From contig FOAY01000001.1 of assembly GCA_900109485.1 (NCBI GenBank), positions 616,269-680,268 of the forward strand: DNA of 64,000 bases. The letters are read 5' to 3'. Shown here piece by piece: positions 42,833 through 52,364 of the stretch (positions are counted from its first letter, which is position 1; each line of letters begins with the position of its first letter). The notes beneath the pieces were generated by a model. That model saw nothing but the letters and a program-made list of their open reading frames with translations. It was not told where the DNA came from and did no database searches. The stretch comes from Kosakonia sacchari. Lineage in GTDB: Bacteria > Pseudomonadota > Gammaproteobacteria > Enterobacterales > Enterobacteriaceae. Position numbers and translations under genes: made by a program.

Positions 42833-43249
42833 ATGCGTGATATTCAAAAGGTACTGGATTTGTGGGGAGCATGGGCGGCTAGTGACTCATGCAATGTCGA
42901 TTATTCGCCAATCGCCGCCGGGTTCAAAGGCCTGCTGCCTCAGGCGAGTAAAACACGTATCACATGCTCAGACGATGACGGTCTGGTGATTGAAGGATGT
43001 ATGGCCCGGCTACTGAAAAAACGCCCTTATGACTACCACCTGCTGGTCGGGCATTACGTTTTTATGGTGTCGAAGCGCCAGATGGCAAAGAACCGCAAAA
43101 AGAGCGAGAAACAGATCCGCATCGAAATGATGCTGGCTGAGGGCTTTATCGAGGGGTGTCTCTCTATGCTTGATATCAGGCTTGATATGGATGAGGCAGT
43201 AATTATCGAAAAATCTCAAAAAAGTTCTAGTGCGGTCCGCATTTTTTGA
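42833..43249 (+). CDS. Antiterminator Q family protein
   Basis: 138 residues. LDLWGAWAASDSCNVDYSPI followed by AAGFKGLLPQ is typical of the phage 82/21-type antitermination Q family. It would let RNA polymerase read through the terminator at 43302 into the lysis and head genes. SD TGGAGATGACTG. Confidence 0.85.
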   Translation: MRDIQKVLDLWGAWAASDSCNVDYSPIAAGFKGLLPQASKTRITCSDDDGLVIEGCMARLLKKRPYDYHLLVGHYVFMVSKRQMAKNRKKSEKQIRIEMMLAEGFIEGCLSMLDIRLDMDEAVIIEKSQKSSSAVRIF

Positions 43250-43301
43250 TTTAACGTGTTAAGAGTGGTCACTAAGACACGAACTTAAAACGAATTTAAA
43301 A

Positions 43302-43325
43302 CCTCGCTACCTTGCGGGGTTTTTT
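43302..43325 (+). terminator. Late-operon terminator (tR'-like)
   Basis: CCTCGC (43302-43307) and GCGGGG (43314-43319), one T-G pair, followed by T6. Located between Q and the holin gene, the natural target of Q. Confidence 0.75.
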
Positions 43326-43431
43326 CATTTCTGGCCTCGGGAATCACTCTCCACTTTCACTTTTCATAAGCACCCGAAGGCCATCCCCTTCCATGCACAC
43401 AGCACCCGCAACCAACGCGAGGTGAGAGACT

Positions 43432-43755
43432 ATGAAAATGCCTTACAAACAAGATTTCATTGCTGCTCTACTGGCTGCAAAAGAGCAGGGTATTGGCGCA
43501 ATGCTGGCGTTTGCAATGGCGTATCTCCGGGGTCGCTATAACGGCGGCCCGATCATGAAAACGCTTATCGATGCCACCATGTGCGCGATGATCGCCTGGT
43601 TTGCCCGTGACCTGCTGGATTTCTTCGGTCTGGCTAAAAACCTGTCATACATCGCCAGTGTGTTTATTGGTTACGTAGGTACGGATTTTATCGGCGGCTT
43701 TATCAAACGCTTCGCCGCCAGAAAAGCAGGGGTGGATGATGCAAATCAGCAATAA
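43432..43755 (+). CDS. Lambda S-type holin
   Basis: 107 residues, exactly the length of lambda S107 and similar throughout: [47 protein letters not shown] and FIGYVGTD. Three transmembrane segments. Met1 and Met3 reproduce the lambda dual start that gives antiholin and holin. It forms membrane lesions that release the endolysin. Confidence 0.93.
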   Translation: MKMPYKQDFIAALLAAKEQGIGAMLAFAMAYLRGRYNGGPIMKTLIDATMCAMIAWFARDLLDFFGLAKNLSYIASVFIGYVGTDFIGGFIKRFAARKAGVDDANQQ

Positions 43756-44179
43756 AGGGATCGCGTTAATTAAGCAGTTTGAAGGTCTGCGGCTTGAGGC
43801 ATATCAGGACAGCGTCGGAGTGTGGACGATTGGTTATGGCTGGACGCAACCGGTGGATGGCAAACCCATCGGTAAGGGCATGATCATCAAGCCAGAAACT
43901 GCCGAACGCCTGCTTAAAACCGGGCTGGTGAGCTACGAGAGCGACGTGTCGAAGCTGGTAAAAGTCAAACTGACGCAGGGCCAGTTCGATGCGCTGGTGT
44001 CGTTTGCCTACAACCTCGGGACGCGCGCGCTTTCCACGTCCACGCTCCTGAAAAAGCTGAATGCCGGTGACTACCGCGGCGCTGCTGATGAGTTTCCGCG
44101 CTGGAATAAGGCTGGTGGCAAGGTACTGGATGGCCTTACCCGTCGCCGCGAGGCAGAGAAATCTCTGTTCTTATCGTGA
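43739..44179 (+). CDS. Endolysin, T4-type lysozyme (GH24)
   Basis: 146 residues from the second of two adjacent ATGs. Catalytic triad pattern E15-x8-D24-x5-T30 ([20 protein letters not shown]). The C-terminal [17 protein letters not shown] is typical. No signal-anchor, so it is cytoplasmic until the holin opens the membrane. Cleaves the MurNAc-GlcNAc bond. It overlaps the holin and Rz genes. Confidence 0.93.
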   Translation: MQISNKGIALIKQFEGLRLEAYQDSVGVWTIGYGWTQPVDGKPIGKGMIIKPETAERLLKTGLVSYESDVSKLVKVKLTQGQFDALVSFAYNLGTRALSTSTLLKKLNAGDYRGAADEFPRWNKAGGKVLDGLTRRREAEKSLFLS

Positions 44180-44733
44180 TCTCGTCACTGTTAAAACGCT
44201 ACTGGCTCCAGTTGTCGGCGATAGCACTGGTGGCTTTGCTGGCTGCATTACTGATGAAAACTCGGGCGGATCTCAGCGTATCGGAGAGCGAAAAGCGCGT
44301 GCTGAAGTCAGATAACGCGTTGCAAGGACAGGTGATAGCCACTCAGGTATTCAACGTGAATCGCTTTAATCAGGTGGCGCAGTTAGCAGCCAGGGCTAAT
44401 GCTGCGGTCGCCAGCGATGCCGAAAACACCGTAATTGAATACCGGGAGATTCTTCGCCGTGAGAAAACCTGTGATCTGCCTGTTCCTGCTCATATCGCTG
44501 ACGGGCTGCTCGAATACACGCACCGTTTACGTGCCAGCGCAATGCACGCCGATTCCGGCGAACCTGACCCAGCCAATGGTGGTGCCGTTGCCCCCGGCGG
44601 GCTGACATATTGCCAGGCGGTGCTGTGGATCAAGCCACTACTGGCAACTATCGAGCAGGGCAATAACAACTTCGCTGGTATACGTGTTATCGAGCACCAG
44701 CGCCAACAACCAACACCAAAGGTATCGCAATGA
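44176..44733 (+). CDS. Rz: Rz-like spanin, inner-membrane subunit
   Basis: 185 residues from GTG 44176 in a GTGA overlap. One N-terminal transmembrane segment (LQLSAIALVALLAALLM) is followed by a helical periplasmic domain. It partners with the embedded Rz1 lipoprotein to fuse inner and outer membranes at the end of lysis. Longer than lambda Rz (153), with the extra at the C-terminus. Confidence 0.85.
   Translation: MISSLLKRYWLQLSAIALVALLAALLMKTRADLSVSESEKRVLKSDNALQGQVIATQVFNVNRFNQVAQLAARANAAVASDAENTVIEYREILRREKTCDLPVPAHIADGLLEYTHRLRASAMHADSGEPDPANGGAVAPGGLTYCQAVLWIKPLLATIEQGNNNFAGIRVIEHQRQQPTPKVSQ
44459..44605 (+). CDS. Rz1: Rz1-like spanin lipoprotein embedded in Rz
   Basis: 48 residues in a different frame inside Rz, from GTG 44459 (GGGAG upstream). 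Signal sequence VRKPVICLFLLISLTGC ends in a lipobox LTGC with the lipidated Cys17; the mature part is Pro-rich (VYVPAQCTPIPANLTQP). This is the classic overlapping spanin design; the outer-membrane partner of Rz. Confidence 0.85.
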   Translation: MRKPVICLFLLISLTGCSNTRTVYVPAQCTPIPANLTQPMVVPLPPAG

Positions 44734-45011
44734 GCGAAGCAAAACCGCAGGACGGCAGCACCGTTAAGGGCTACCGCACACTTGGCCCGAAAGAAATCGG
44801 TGACATGAATGAACTCAAGCAGGCCGCTCGCGAATTTAACACTCTGCTTGAGAAACAAAAGGCTTGGGTAGCTGATGAACTGTCGATGACCGGCAATCAT
44901 TCTGTTGAAGCCTATGAAGCTGGTCGCTGTTTGTCGATCGCGCGCACCAAAATGCAGGAAGCCTGCATGTGGGCCTGCCGCGCTGTTGCTCGCCCTGACG
45001 CTGACTGCTGA
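44730..45011 (+). CDS. Acb2/Tad1-like hairpin protein, candidate cyclic nucleotide sponge
   Basis: 93 residues. GYRTLGPKEIGDMNELKQAA, then an amphipathic helix, and LSIARTKMQEACMWACRAVA plus RP match what I recall of the Acb2_Tad1 hairpin domain. Those proteins form helical assemblies that bind and sequester cyclic oligonucleotides or gcADPR, blocking CBASS or Thoeris. Starts in an ATGA overlap with Rz, so it is late-expressed. The assignment rests on memory of the pattern; binding residues were not checked. Confidence 0.65.
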   Translation: MSEAKPQDGSTVKGYRTLGPKEIGDMNELKQAAREFNTLLEKQKAWVADELSMTGNHSVEAYEAGRCLSIARTKMQEACMWACRAVARPDADC

Positions 45012-45021
45012 GGATTTCATA

Positions 45022-45252
45022 ATGCAGGTGAAACATCTAAGTGAAGCATACAGCATTTCGATGCAGGTTGCTGAATTGCAACGTGCACGGGGCATTATTG
45101 CTGGTGGTACAGGTCTTGGCATAACTATCCAGTCAACCTATCAGGATGATACTTTCATCGAAAATATCCGCCCATATGTTCTTGACGAGCTTGATCGCCG
45201 CATAGCGGAAAAAAATGAACTCCTCGAAGCGTTGGGCGTTTCCCTCGAATAG
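45022..45252 (+). CDS. Small helical phage protein
   Basis: 76 residues from ATG 45022 (GAGGA upstream). Entirely helical looking (SISMQVAELQRARGIIAGGT and YVLDELDRRIAEKNELLEAL). It is 10 bases downstream of the Acb2-like gene and may be a partner; function unknown. Confidence 0.55.
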   Translation: MQVKHLSEAYSISMQVAELQRARGIIAGGTGLGITIQSTYQDDTFIENIRPYVLDELDRRIAEKNELLEALGVSLE

Positions 45253-45445
45253 CGGGCATTACAGCAGGCATTCACTGAGTGCCTGTGATAATTCCCACAT
45301 ATAAGCCACTAGCAATCGTTGGTGGTTTTTTATTGCGCTTCGCATGCGCTAAACAATCGAGAGTCTTTCAGTCGTGAGCCTGGGGAAAGCTGTTATCTCG
45401 GGCTGCAGGCCCCATGCGGCAGGCTCACATCTAAAAGGAAGCTTT

Positions 45446-46906
45446 ATGCAGGTCACTATCGATGGTGTCCAATATGCGCCTGTCTGCAACACGACCACCA
45501 GCCGCATCGGCATAGCCATTTCCACACATAACCGCGCTGGTGTACTGAGTCAGGCGCTGGAGCATCAACTCAGGCATCTTCCTCCTGGTGCGCTGGTGGT
45601 TGTCGTTGACGATGGTTCGGAGCCACCAGCAGCGGTGCCAGATGGTGTGAAACTGATCCGGCAGGATAAGTCACTGGGTATTGTGGCTTCGAAAAATGCC
45701 AGCCTTACGGCGTTGATGGATGCCGGGTGCGAACATCTTTTCCTGTGGGACGATGACGCATGGCCGGTTGCTGATGGCTGGTGGTTGCCTTATATCGACT
45801 CCCCCGAGCCTCATCTTGCTTACCAGTTCCTTGATCTGGCTGGCGCGCGCAAGCTCAACGATATTGCAGTGCTGTACCGCGATGAGCAGCATGTTGCCTA
45901 CACTGGCCAGCGCGGCGTAATGCTTTATTACCACCGTAGTGTGATTGAGCGCGTCGGTGGCTTTGACGCGGTATATGGTCGCGGCATGTATGAGCATTCT
46001 GATCTGGCACTGCGGATCCATAACGCCGGTCTGACGTCATGGGCGTTCGCTGATGTGGTTGGTTCTGAGAAGCTCATTCACTCGCTGGATGAGCATGAGC
46101 AGGTTGAACGCTCGGTACCGCGTCCTGATCGTGAAGAGCAGGTGAAGCGCAACGTTAAGATCCATAACGAGCGGCGCGACACCGGGTATACCGGCTATGC
46201 AGAGTACCGCCAGCAGAATGATGTGGTGATCACCACGCTGTTAACCAGCCAGCCCGACCCCCAGCGCAATGAGCGTATGACGGCAGATTACGGGCTGCTG
46301 GCGCGGTGGGCTGCTTCTATAAAGGGTGCCGAACCAGTGGTGCTGGCTGACCAGCTTTCATCCACGCCGCCGGGCGTCAGCCTGGTTCCCGTGCCGGAAG
46401 TGGCAATGAACGTTTATTTCAGGCGCTGGCTGCATATCTGGCAGTTTCTGCGCGCAGCGCCGCATTATCGCTTCGTCTGGTGTACTGACGGTACCGATGT
46501 CGAAATGCTGCGGGAACCGTGGGCGGATATGGTGCCCGGTATGGTTTATGTCGGTTCCGAGCCGAAAACCTACGCTGACGCCTGGGCGCGCGAGCATCAT
46601 CAGGAGCGCATCTATCAGGACTTCATCGACCAGCACCGCAATGACGTGATGCTTAACGCCGGGCTGCTTGGCGGCCTGCGCGAAGACGTCATGTCTTTTG
46701 CTCATAGCATCGTGCGGCTGTACTACCTGCTTGAATGTCAGCGCTTCTGGAAGACCGAGAAAGCACCGGCAGCTGTCGGCGATATGCTGGCCTTTGGCAT
46801 AGTGGCGAAACGCTTTGGTGATCGCATCGTGACCGGCCCGGCCGTGCATACGGTGTTCAAAACAAACGGTATTGGTAAAGAGGTGGCATGGTGGCAGCAC
46901 AAATAA
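45446..46906 (+). CDS. Phage glycosyltransferase, GT2-type N-terminal domain
   Basis: 486 residues from ATG 45446 (AAAAGGAAGCTTT). The N-terminal half is GT-A family 2: IGIAISTHNRAGVLSQALEH, VVVVDDGSEPP, SKNASLTALMDAGC, and LWDDDAWPV as the DxD site. After about residue 250 a second domain contains FRRWLHIWQFLRAAPHYRFV and CTDGTDVEMLREPW. A double-domain glycosyltransferase in a late operon could modify phage DNA, a virion protein or host surface glycan; target unknown. Confidence 0.75.
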   Translation: MQVTIDGVQYAPVCNTTTSRIGIAISTHNRAGVLSQALEHQLRHLPPGALVVVVDDGSEPPAAVPDGVKLIRQDKSLGIVASKNASLTALMDAGCEHLFLWDDDAWPVADGWWLPYIDSPEPHLAYQFLDLAGARKLNDIAVLYRDEQHVAYTGQRGVMLYYHRSVIERVGGFDAVYGRGMYEHSDLALRIHNAGLTSWAFADVVGSEKLIHSLDEHEQVERSVPRPDREEQVKRNVKIHNERRDTGYTGYAEYRQQNDVVITTLLTSQPDPQRNERMTADYGLLARWAASIKGAEPVVLADQLSSTPPGVSLVPVPEVAMNVYFRRWLHIWQFLRAAPHYRFVWCTDGTDVEMLREPWADMVPGMVYVGSEPKTYADAWAREHHQERIYQDFIDQHRNDVMLNAGLLGGLREDVMSFAHSIVRLYYLLECQRFWKTEKAPAAVGDMLAFGIVAKRFGDRIVTGPAVHTVFKTNGIGKEVAWWQHK

Positions 46907-47478
46907 AGTTCGTGGTCGTCGGTCATCACTTGCGCCGCGCCACGGCTGTTTTTCTGGCTGAATGTTTGCAGGCTCACCTGCTGATTGATGAAGGTCAGCA
47001 TGGCGCCAACTGGAATCACCGCCGCGCACTGGCGTGGGCTGCTCGGCAGCCATGCCGTGTGGTTGTGCTGGAAGAAGATGCGCTGCCCGCTCATGGCTTC
47101 ACTGATAAGGTTGCTGACTGGCTGGCGCGATTCCCTAATGACCTGTGCTCGTTCTATCTGGGCACAGGACGTCCGCCCCAGTATCAGGCGCAGATAGCCG
47201 AGCGGCTGATTGCTGCCGACAGAACACGCGCCGACTTTATCACGCTGCCTCAGCTCATTCATGGCGTGTGCTACAGTGTTCCACCTCAGCATCTGCCAAA
47301 GGTGCTGTCACGCTGGGACAGCAGCAAGCCTGCTGACTTCGCGCTTGGTGACGCATGGGGTGCGCCGGTGGTGTATCCATGCTGGTCGCTTGTCGATCAT
47401 GCCGATGGAGAACCCGTCGAGCGCCATCCTGATGGTGAGGCGAGGACGGAGCGGCGCCGCGCATGGAGGGTTGCATAA
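46888..47478 (+). CDS. Second glycosyltransferase-like protein
   Basis: 196 residues, overlapping the previous gene by 19 bases. IKFVVVGHHLRRATAVFLAE, CRVVVLEEDALPAHGF and FITLPQLIHGVCYSVPP recall family 25-like glycosyltransferases (EEDA as metal site). Tight overlap argues that the two act together. Confidence 0.6.
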   Translation: MVAAQIKFVVVGHHLRRATAVFLAECLQAHLLIDEGQHGANWNHRRALAWAARQPCRVVVLEEDALPAHGFTDKVADWLARFPNDLCSFYLGTGRPPQYQAQIAERLIAADRTRADFITLPQLIHGVCYSVPPQHLPKVLSRWDSSKPADFALGDAWGAPVVYPCWSLVDHADGEPVERHPDGEARTERRRAWRVA

Positions 47479-47828
47479 TGCCAGCAGCGATACCGCGCGC
47501 CTGCCGCAAGCGCGGATGCGCCGGAACTACCACGGACAGATCGGGTTACTGTGAGCAGCACCGCAACGAAGGCTGGCAACAGCATCAGCGCGGGCAGAGC
47601 CGCCACCAGCGTGGCTACGGCAGCAAGTGGGACGTGCTCAGGGCTGAGGTTCTGAAGCGTGACAAACACCTGTGCCAGAACTGCAAACGAAATGCACTGA
47701 TCGCACCGGCAAAGACAGTTGACCATATCATCGCCAAAGCCAACGGTGGGACTGACGACCTGTCAAACCTCGAAAGCCTGTGCTGGCCGTGCCATCGTTC
47801 GAAGACTGGACGTGAAAGATTCAAATGA
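47478..47828 (+). CDS. HNH endonuclease next to terminase
   Basis: 116 residues from ATG 47478 (GGAGGG). LCQNCKRNALIAPAKTVDHI followed by IAKANGGTDDLSNLESLCWP and CHRSKTGRE is a canonical HNH motif with its CxxC zinc pairs. In HK97-type phages HNH proteins adjoin terminase genes and take part in genome packaging cleavage at cos. Confidence 0.9.
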   Translation: MPAAIPRACRKRGCAGTTTDRSGYCEQHRNEGWQQHQRGQSRHQRGYGSKWDVLRAEVLKRDKHLCQNCKRNALIAPAKTVDHIIAKANGGTDDLSNLESLCWPCHRSKTGRERFK

Positions 47829-47848
47829 GATTCGATATCAATAAAATG

Positions 47849-47890
47849 GTTGCATTTGCAACTATATCGATGTGAATGATAACGATTCTC
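47849..47890. promoter_or_regulatory. Palindrome and Fur-box-like site upstream of terminase
   Basis: GTTGCATTTGCAAC (47849-47862) is a perfect palindrome. GTGAATGATAACGATTCTC (47872-47890) matches 14 of 19 positions of the Fur consensus by my count. They lie in a 168-base gap between HNH and the small terminase gene, where a cos site may also be. Confidence 0.4.
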
Positions 47891-47996
47891 ATCATCAGGG
47901 GAGGGCGGGTAAAAAGTTCAGGCCCGTGTCTTGTGGGGACCGCCGCCTCAGTCAGATTTTCATACCCGCGAAATATAAAAATTAACCGGAGCATCT

Positions 47997-48467
47997 ATGG
48001 CTGGAGCGACGGGGCGATCCGGGCGCCGGGCAAAGCCTGTTTCAAGGAAGGTGCTGGCGGGCAATCCTGGTAAGCGCGCCCTTAACAAAGCTGAACCCTC
48101 ATTCACGCCGATCACTGGTGTTGATCCGCCGGAGTGGCTGGACGACAACGCCGCGACAATGTGGCGTATGGTCGCGAAAGAGCTTTGCGCTCAACAGGTA
48201 CTTTGCGCCACCGATCTGCATAACCTTGAAATGTTCTGCATCGCCTATTCGAACTCCCGCCAGGCGCAGGAGCATATTAAGTCGCACGGCATTGTAATGG
48301 CTGGCTCAATGGGTGGCCCGATAAAGAACCCTGCACTGACGGTGCTCAACGAGGCGATGCGCCAGATGGCATCATTTGGCGGAATGCTGGGGCTCGACCC
48401 GAGCAGCCGCCAGCGCCTTATCGGGGCAAATAAAAAACAGTCTGATAACCCATTCAAAAACTTATGA
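47997..48467 (+). CDS. Terminase small subunit, P27 family
   Basis: 156 residues. Basic N-terminus ([20 protein letters not shown]) then [20 protein letters not shown] and [20 protein letters not shown] are P27-family features. Recognises phage DNA and loads the large subunit. SD CCGGAGCATCT. Confidence 0.9.
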   Translation: MAGATGRSGRRAKPVSRKVLAGNPGKRALNKAEPSFTPITGVDPPEWLDDNAATMWRMVAKELCAQQVLCATDLHNLEMFCIAYSNSRQAQEHIKSHGIVMAGSMGGPIKNPALTVLNEAMRQMASFGGMLGLDPSSRQRLIGANKKQSDNPFKNL

Positions 48468-50194
48468 CCCGTAAATCCTACCCGAACGTGAACGCCGCAA
48501 ATCAGTACGCCCGCGACATCGTGCGGGGAAGGGTGGCGGCGTGCCGGTATGTCATCGACGCCTGTCAGCGTCATCTTGACGATCTGGCAAAAGAGAAAAC
48601 CCGGAAGTTCCGTTACCGCTTTGATAAGGATCTGGCAGAAAAGGCCGCAAAGTTTATCCAGCTTCTTCCGCATACAAAGGGAGAATGGGCATTTAAACGC
48701 ATGCCGATAACGCTGGAGCCCTGGCAACTCTTTATCGTCTGTTCAGCGTTTGGCTGGGTGGTGAAGGGCACTAAGCTGCGCCGTTTCCGGGAGGTTTATA
48801 CAGAGATCCCCCGTAAGAATGGTAAATCAGCGATTTCGGCGGGGGTGGCGCTTTACTGCTTCACCTGTGACGACGAATTTGGCGCGGAGGTATATTCCGG
48901 CGCCACGACTGAAAAGCAGGCCTGGGAGGTATTCAGACCGGCCCGGCTGATGTGCAAACGAACCCCGGCGCTGTGTGATGCGTTTGGCGTCGAGGTGAAT
49001 GCCTCAAATATGAACCGGCCGGAGGATGGCGCCCGCTTCGAACCACTGATCGGTAACCCCGGCGACGGCGCGTCGCCAAGCTGCGCTATTGTTGATGAGT
49101 ATCACGAACATGATACCGATGCGCTGTACACCACAATGCTGACCGGCATGGGGGCCCGGCGTCAGCCGCTGATGTGGGCAATCACCACTGCTGGCTACAA
49201 CATTGAAGGTCCATGCTACGACAAGCGCCGCGAAGTGATCGAGATGCTTAACGGCACGGTTCCCAACGATGAGCTTTTCGGTGTGATCTACACCGTAGAT
49301 GAAGGTGACGACTGGACAGACCCTGCGGTACTGCGCAAGGCAAACCCGAATATGGGGGTGTCGGTCTACAGCGATTTCCTGCTCAGCCAGCAGAAAAGAG
49401 CCATGAACAACGCCCGCCAGGCCAACGTGTTCAAAACGAAACACCTGAATATCTGGGTGTCAGCCCGTGCGGCCTATTTCAACCTGGTGAGCTGGCGCAA
49501 CTGCGAGGATGAAACGCTCACCCTTGAGCAGTTCGAAGGACAGCCCTGCTACCTGGCTTTTGACCTGGCGCGTAAGCTGGATATGAACAGCATGGTGAGG
49601 ATCTTCACCCGAGACATTGACGGCAAACGACATTACTACTGTGTGGCGCCGCGCTTCTGGGTGCCCTATGACACGGTTTACAGCACCGATACGGATCAGC
49701 AGCGCACCGCAGAACGTTTCCAGAAATGGGTTAACAGCGGCCATCTCCAGATAACGGAAGGTGCTGAAATTGATTACCGCGTCATTCTGGAAGAGGCCAA
49801 AGCGGCAAACCGGCAGAACCCGGTCGAGGAGTCAGCCATTGACCCTCATGGTGCCACCAACCTTTCACACCATCTGGCCGATGAGGGGCTTAGTCCCATC
49901 ACCATTATCCAGAATTATACCAACATGTCGGATCCGATGAAGGAGCTGGAGGCGGCGATCGAGGCGGGGCGATTCCACCACGACGGCCACCCGATTCTGA
50001 CCTGGTGTATTTCCAACGTGGTGGGTAAACATCTGCCGGGTAACGATGATGTGGTGCGGCCGATCAAGGAGCACAACGAAAACAAAATCGACGGGGCCAC
50101 AGCTCTGATCATGGATATCGGCCGCGCGATGCTGCCGGAGACACGACAGGATCTTAACGGCTTCTTTGAAAATCCCATCATGGTAGGTTTCTGA
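48464..50194 (+). CDS. Terminase large subunit
   Basis: 576 residues. ATPase Walker A variant PRKNGKS (116-122) in [19 protein letters not shown]; Walker [10 protein letters not shown] with D211-E212; C-terminal nuclease acid residues in [19 protein letters not shown] and later DPHG. The motor that pumps and cuts DNA. ATGA overlap with the small subunit and contact with portal. Confidence 0.95.
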   Translation: MTRKSYPNVNAANQYARDIVRGRVAACRYVIDACQRHLDDLAKEKTRKFRYRFDKDLAEKAAKFIQLLPHTKGEWAFKRMPITLEPWQLFIVCSAFGWVVKGTKLRRFREVYTEIPRKNGKSAISAGVALYCFTCDDEFGAEVYSGATTEKQAWEVFRPARLMCKRTPALCDAFGVEVNASNMNRPEDGARFEPLIGNPGDGASPSCAIVDEYHEHDTDALYTTMLTGMGARRQPLMWAITTAGYNIEGPCYDKRREVIEMLNGTVPNDELFGVIYTVDEGDDWTDPAVLRKANPNMGVSVYSDFLLSQQKRAMNNARQANVFKTKHLNIWVSARAAYFNLVSWRNCEDETLTLEQFEGQPCYLAFDLARKLDMNSMVRIFTRDIDGKRHYYCVAPRFWVPYDTVYSTDTDQQRTAERFQKWVNSGHLQITEGAEIDYRVILEEAKAANRQNPVEESAIDPHGATNLSHHLADEGLSPITIIQNYTNMSDPMKELEAAIEAGRFHHDGHPILTWCISNVVGKHLPGNDDVVRPIKEHNENKIDGATALIMDIGRAMLPETRQDLNGFFENPIMVGF

Positions 50195-51498
50195 TGAAAA
50201 AAAATAAGCAGCCGGGCAGGGTGAAAAGCGCTCTGCTCAACTGGTTGGGCGTACCCATCAGCCTTACCACCGGGACATTCTGGCAGGAGTGGTACGGAAC
50301 AAGCAGTAGCGGCAAGGTGGTGACGGCAGATAAAGCCATTCAGCTTTCGGCTGTCTGGGCCTGCGTGCGCCTGCTGAGTGAATCCATATCAACGCTGCCA
50401 CTTAAGATCTATGAGCGCCAGGCGGATGGATCGCGAAAACTGGCGCAGAGTAACCCGGTGTATCAGGTGCTTTGTCGCCGCCCGAACCTTGAAATGACGC
50501 CATCACGATTCATGCTGATGCTGGTGGCCAGCGTTTGTTTGCGTGGTAACGCCTTCGTCGAAAAACTGTTTATCGGCCCTAAACTGGTTTCGCTGGTTCC
50601 GCTTCTTCCGCAGAACATGGTGGTGAAACGCCTGAATACCGGGCGGCTGCAATACACCTACACCGAAAACGGCACGCAGCGTGTGATCCCGGAAAAGAAC
50701 CTGATGCATATCCGCGGTTTCGGTCTGGATGGTGTCTGCGGCATGATGCCGATGATGGCCGGGCGTGATGTTATTGGTGCCGCGATGGCGGTGGAAGAGT
50801 CCGCCGCCAAGATTTTCGAAAACGGTCTACAGAGTTCAGGTTTTCTTTCTGCTGAGCAGGCGCTTGATAAAGATCAGCGCGAGCGCCTGCGGGGTTATAT
50901 GCAGGCTTTTACCGGCTCGAAAAACGCGGGAAAAATCATGGTCCTTGAGGGCGGTCTCAAATATCAGAACGTCACCATGAACCCGGAAGCCGCCCAGATG
51001 CTTGAATCACGATCCTTCAGCATTGAAGAGATCTGCCGCTGGTTTCGCGTTCCACCGTTTATGGTCGGGCACACGACCAAACAAAGTAGCTGGGCGTCCA
51101 GCCTGGAAGGGATGAACCTGCAATTTTTAACCCACACGCTGCGCCCGCTGCTGGTGAATATCGAGCAGGAGATTTCCCGGTGCCTGCTTGGTGGTGAAGA
51201 GGACGTTTTTGCCGAGTTCAGTGTTGAAGGCCTGTTGCGCGCTGACAGCGCCGGTCGCGCGGCGTACTACACCAGTGCGTTGCAGAATGGCTGGATGTCG
51301 CGAAATGACGTTCGCCGGCTGGAAAATATGCCGCCTATTGAAGGCGGCGATATCTATACGGTTCAGCTCAACCTGACGCCGCTGGAAGATCTGAAGCAGA
51401 ACAGCACCGCCGCGCAGGCTATGGCGCTGCGCAGTCTTCATAACCACGTATTCCCTGACATACCTTTCGAACAGTCACCGCTGAAACAGGCGGCCTAG
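50194..51498 (+). CDS. Portal protein, HK97 type
   Basis: 434 residues. SAVWACVRLLSESISTLPLK, MHIRGFGLDGVCGMMPMM and CRWFRVPPFMVGHTTKQSSW are typical of the phage portal family PF04860. Forms the dodecameric ring at the capsid vertex. Confidence 0.95.
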   Translation: MKKNKQPGRVKSALLNWLGVPISLTTGTFWQEWYGTSSSGKVVTADKAIQLSAVWACVRLLSESISTLPLKIYERQADGSRKLAQSNPVYQVLCRRPNLEMTPSRFMLMLVASVCLRGNAFVEKLFIGPKLVSLVPLLPQNMVVKRLNTGRLQYTYTENGTQRVIPEKNLMHIRGFGLDGVCGMMPMMAGRDVIGAAMAVEESAAKIFENGLQSSGFLSAEQALDKDQRERLRGYMQAFTGSKNAGKIMVLEGGLKYQNVTMNPEAAQMLESRSFSIEEICRWFRVPPFMVGHTTKQSSWASSLEGMNLQFLTHTLRPLLVNIEQEISRCLLGGEEDVFAEFSVEGLLRADSAGRAAYYTSALQNGWMSRNDVRRLENMPPIEGGDIYTVQLNLTPLEDLKQNSTAAQAMALRSLHNHVFPDIPFEQSPLKQAA

Positions 51499-51506
51499 GA
51501 GAACCC

Positions 51507-52355
51507 ATGACAATCAGAAGCCTTCCGGCAGCGCCGGAGGGGCGGCCTTTTGCGCGTGAAAAACCGGATCTCCCGGCCTCTGCGCTGGAACGCTGGAACG
51601 GCGGCATCCGTGCAGCCAGCAGCAATGACAATACCATCTCGATTTTTGACGTAATCGGGAAAGACTTCTGGGGCGACGGGGTTTCTGCCAGTCGTATCGC
51701 TGGCGCGCTGCGCTCCATGAATGGTGCTGACGTCACCGTGAATATCAACTCCCCGGGCGGCGATATGTTTGAAGGCCTGGCAATTTATAACCTGCTTCGT
51801 GAATACGAAGGAAAGGTCACGGTGAAGGTGCTTGGCCTGGCCGCCTCCGCTGCCTCCATTATCGCGATGGCCGGTGACGAAGTGCAAATCGGGCGGGGTG
51901 CTTTCCTGATGATCCACAACTGCTGGGTGGTCGCGATGGGAAACCGGCACGACCTGGAGAAAGTCGCTACCGAGATGGTGCCCTTTGATAAAGCGATGGC
52001 CGATATCTACTCCGCGCGCAGCGGCCTGAAAACGGCTGACATTGAATCAATGATGGATGGCGAAACCTATATCGGCGGCAGCGAGGCGGTTGATAAAGGT
52101 TTTGCCGACAGCCTGCTTTCTGCCGACGAAATTTCCACCGACGACGAGTCGCCCGCAGCGGCGCTGCGCAAACTCGATGCCCTGCTGGCGAAAACCAACA
52201 CCCCGCGCGCTGAGCGCCGGAAACTCATCAAAGCCTTAACCGGTGGCATGTCTGGCGCTGCCACCCCCACTGACGGTACGCCGGGCGCTGCCGACGACAT
52301 TAAACCCGAAACCATCTCATCTCTTGAAAACGCCCTGGCTGCGTTAGTCAAATAA
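51507..52355 (+). CDS. Head maturation protease, ClpP-like
   Basis: 282 residues. NINSPGGDMFEGLAIYNLL (80-98), the serine in GLAASAASIIAMAGDEV (S114 or S117) and the His in FLMIHNCW (H137) follow ClpP order. It cleaves the scaffold-like delta domain of the capsid protein encoded next. C-terminal Ala/Pro-rich tail. Confidence 0.92.
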   Translation: MTIRSLPAAPEGRPFAREKPDLPASALERWNGGIRAASSNDNTISIFDVIGKDFWGDGVSASRIAGALRSMNGADVTVNINSPGGDMFEGLAIYNLLREYEGKVTVKVLGLAASAASIIAMAGDEVQIGRGAFLMIHNCWVVAMGNRHDLEKVATEMVPFDKAMADIYSARSGLKTADIESMMDGETYIGGSEAVDKGFADSLLSADEISTDDESPAAALRKLDALLAKTNTPRAERRKLIKALTGGMSGAATPTDGTPGAADDIKPETISSLENALAALVK

Positions 52356-52364
52356 GGATCCGCT

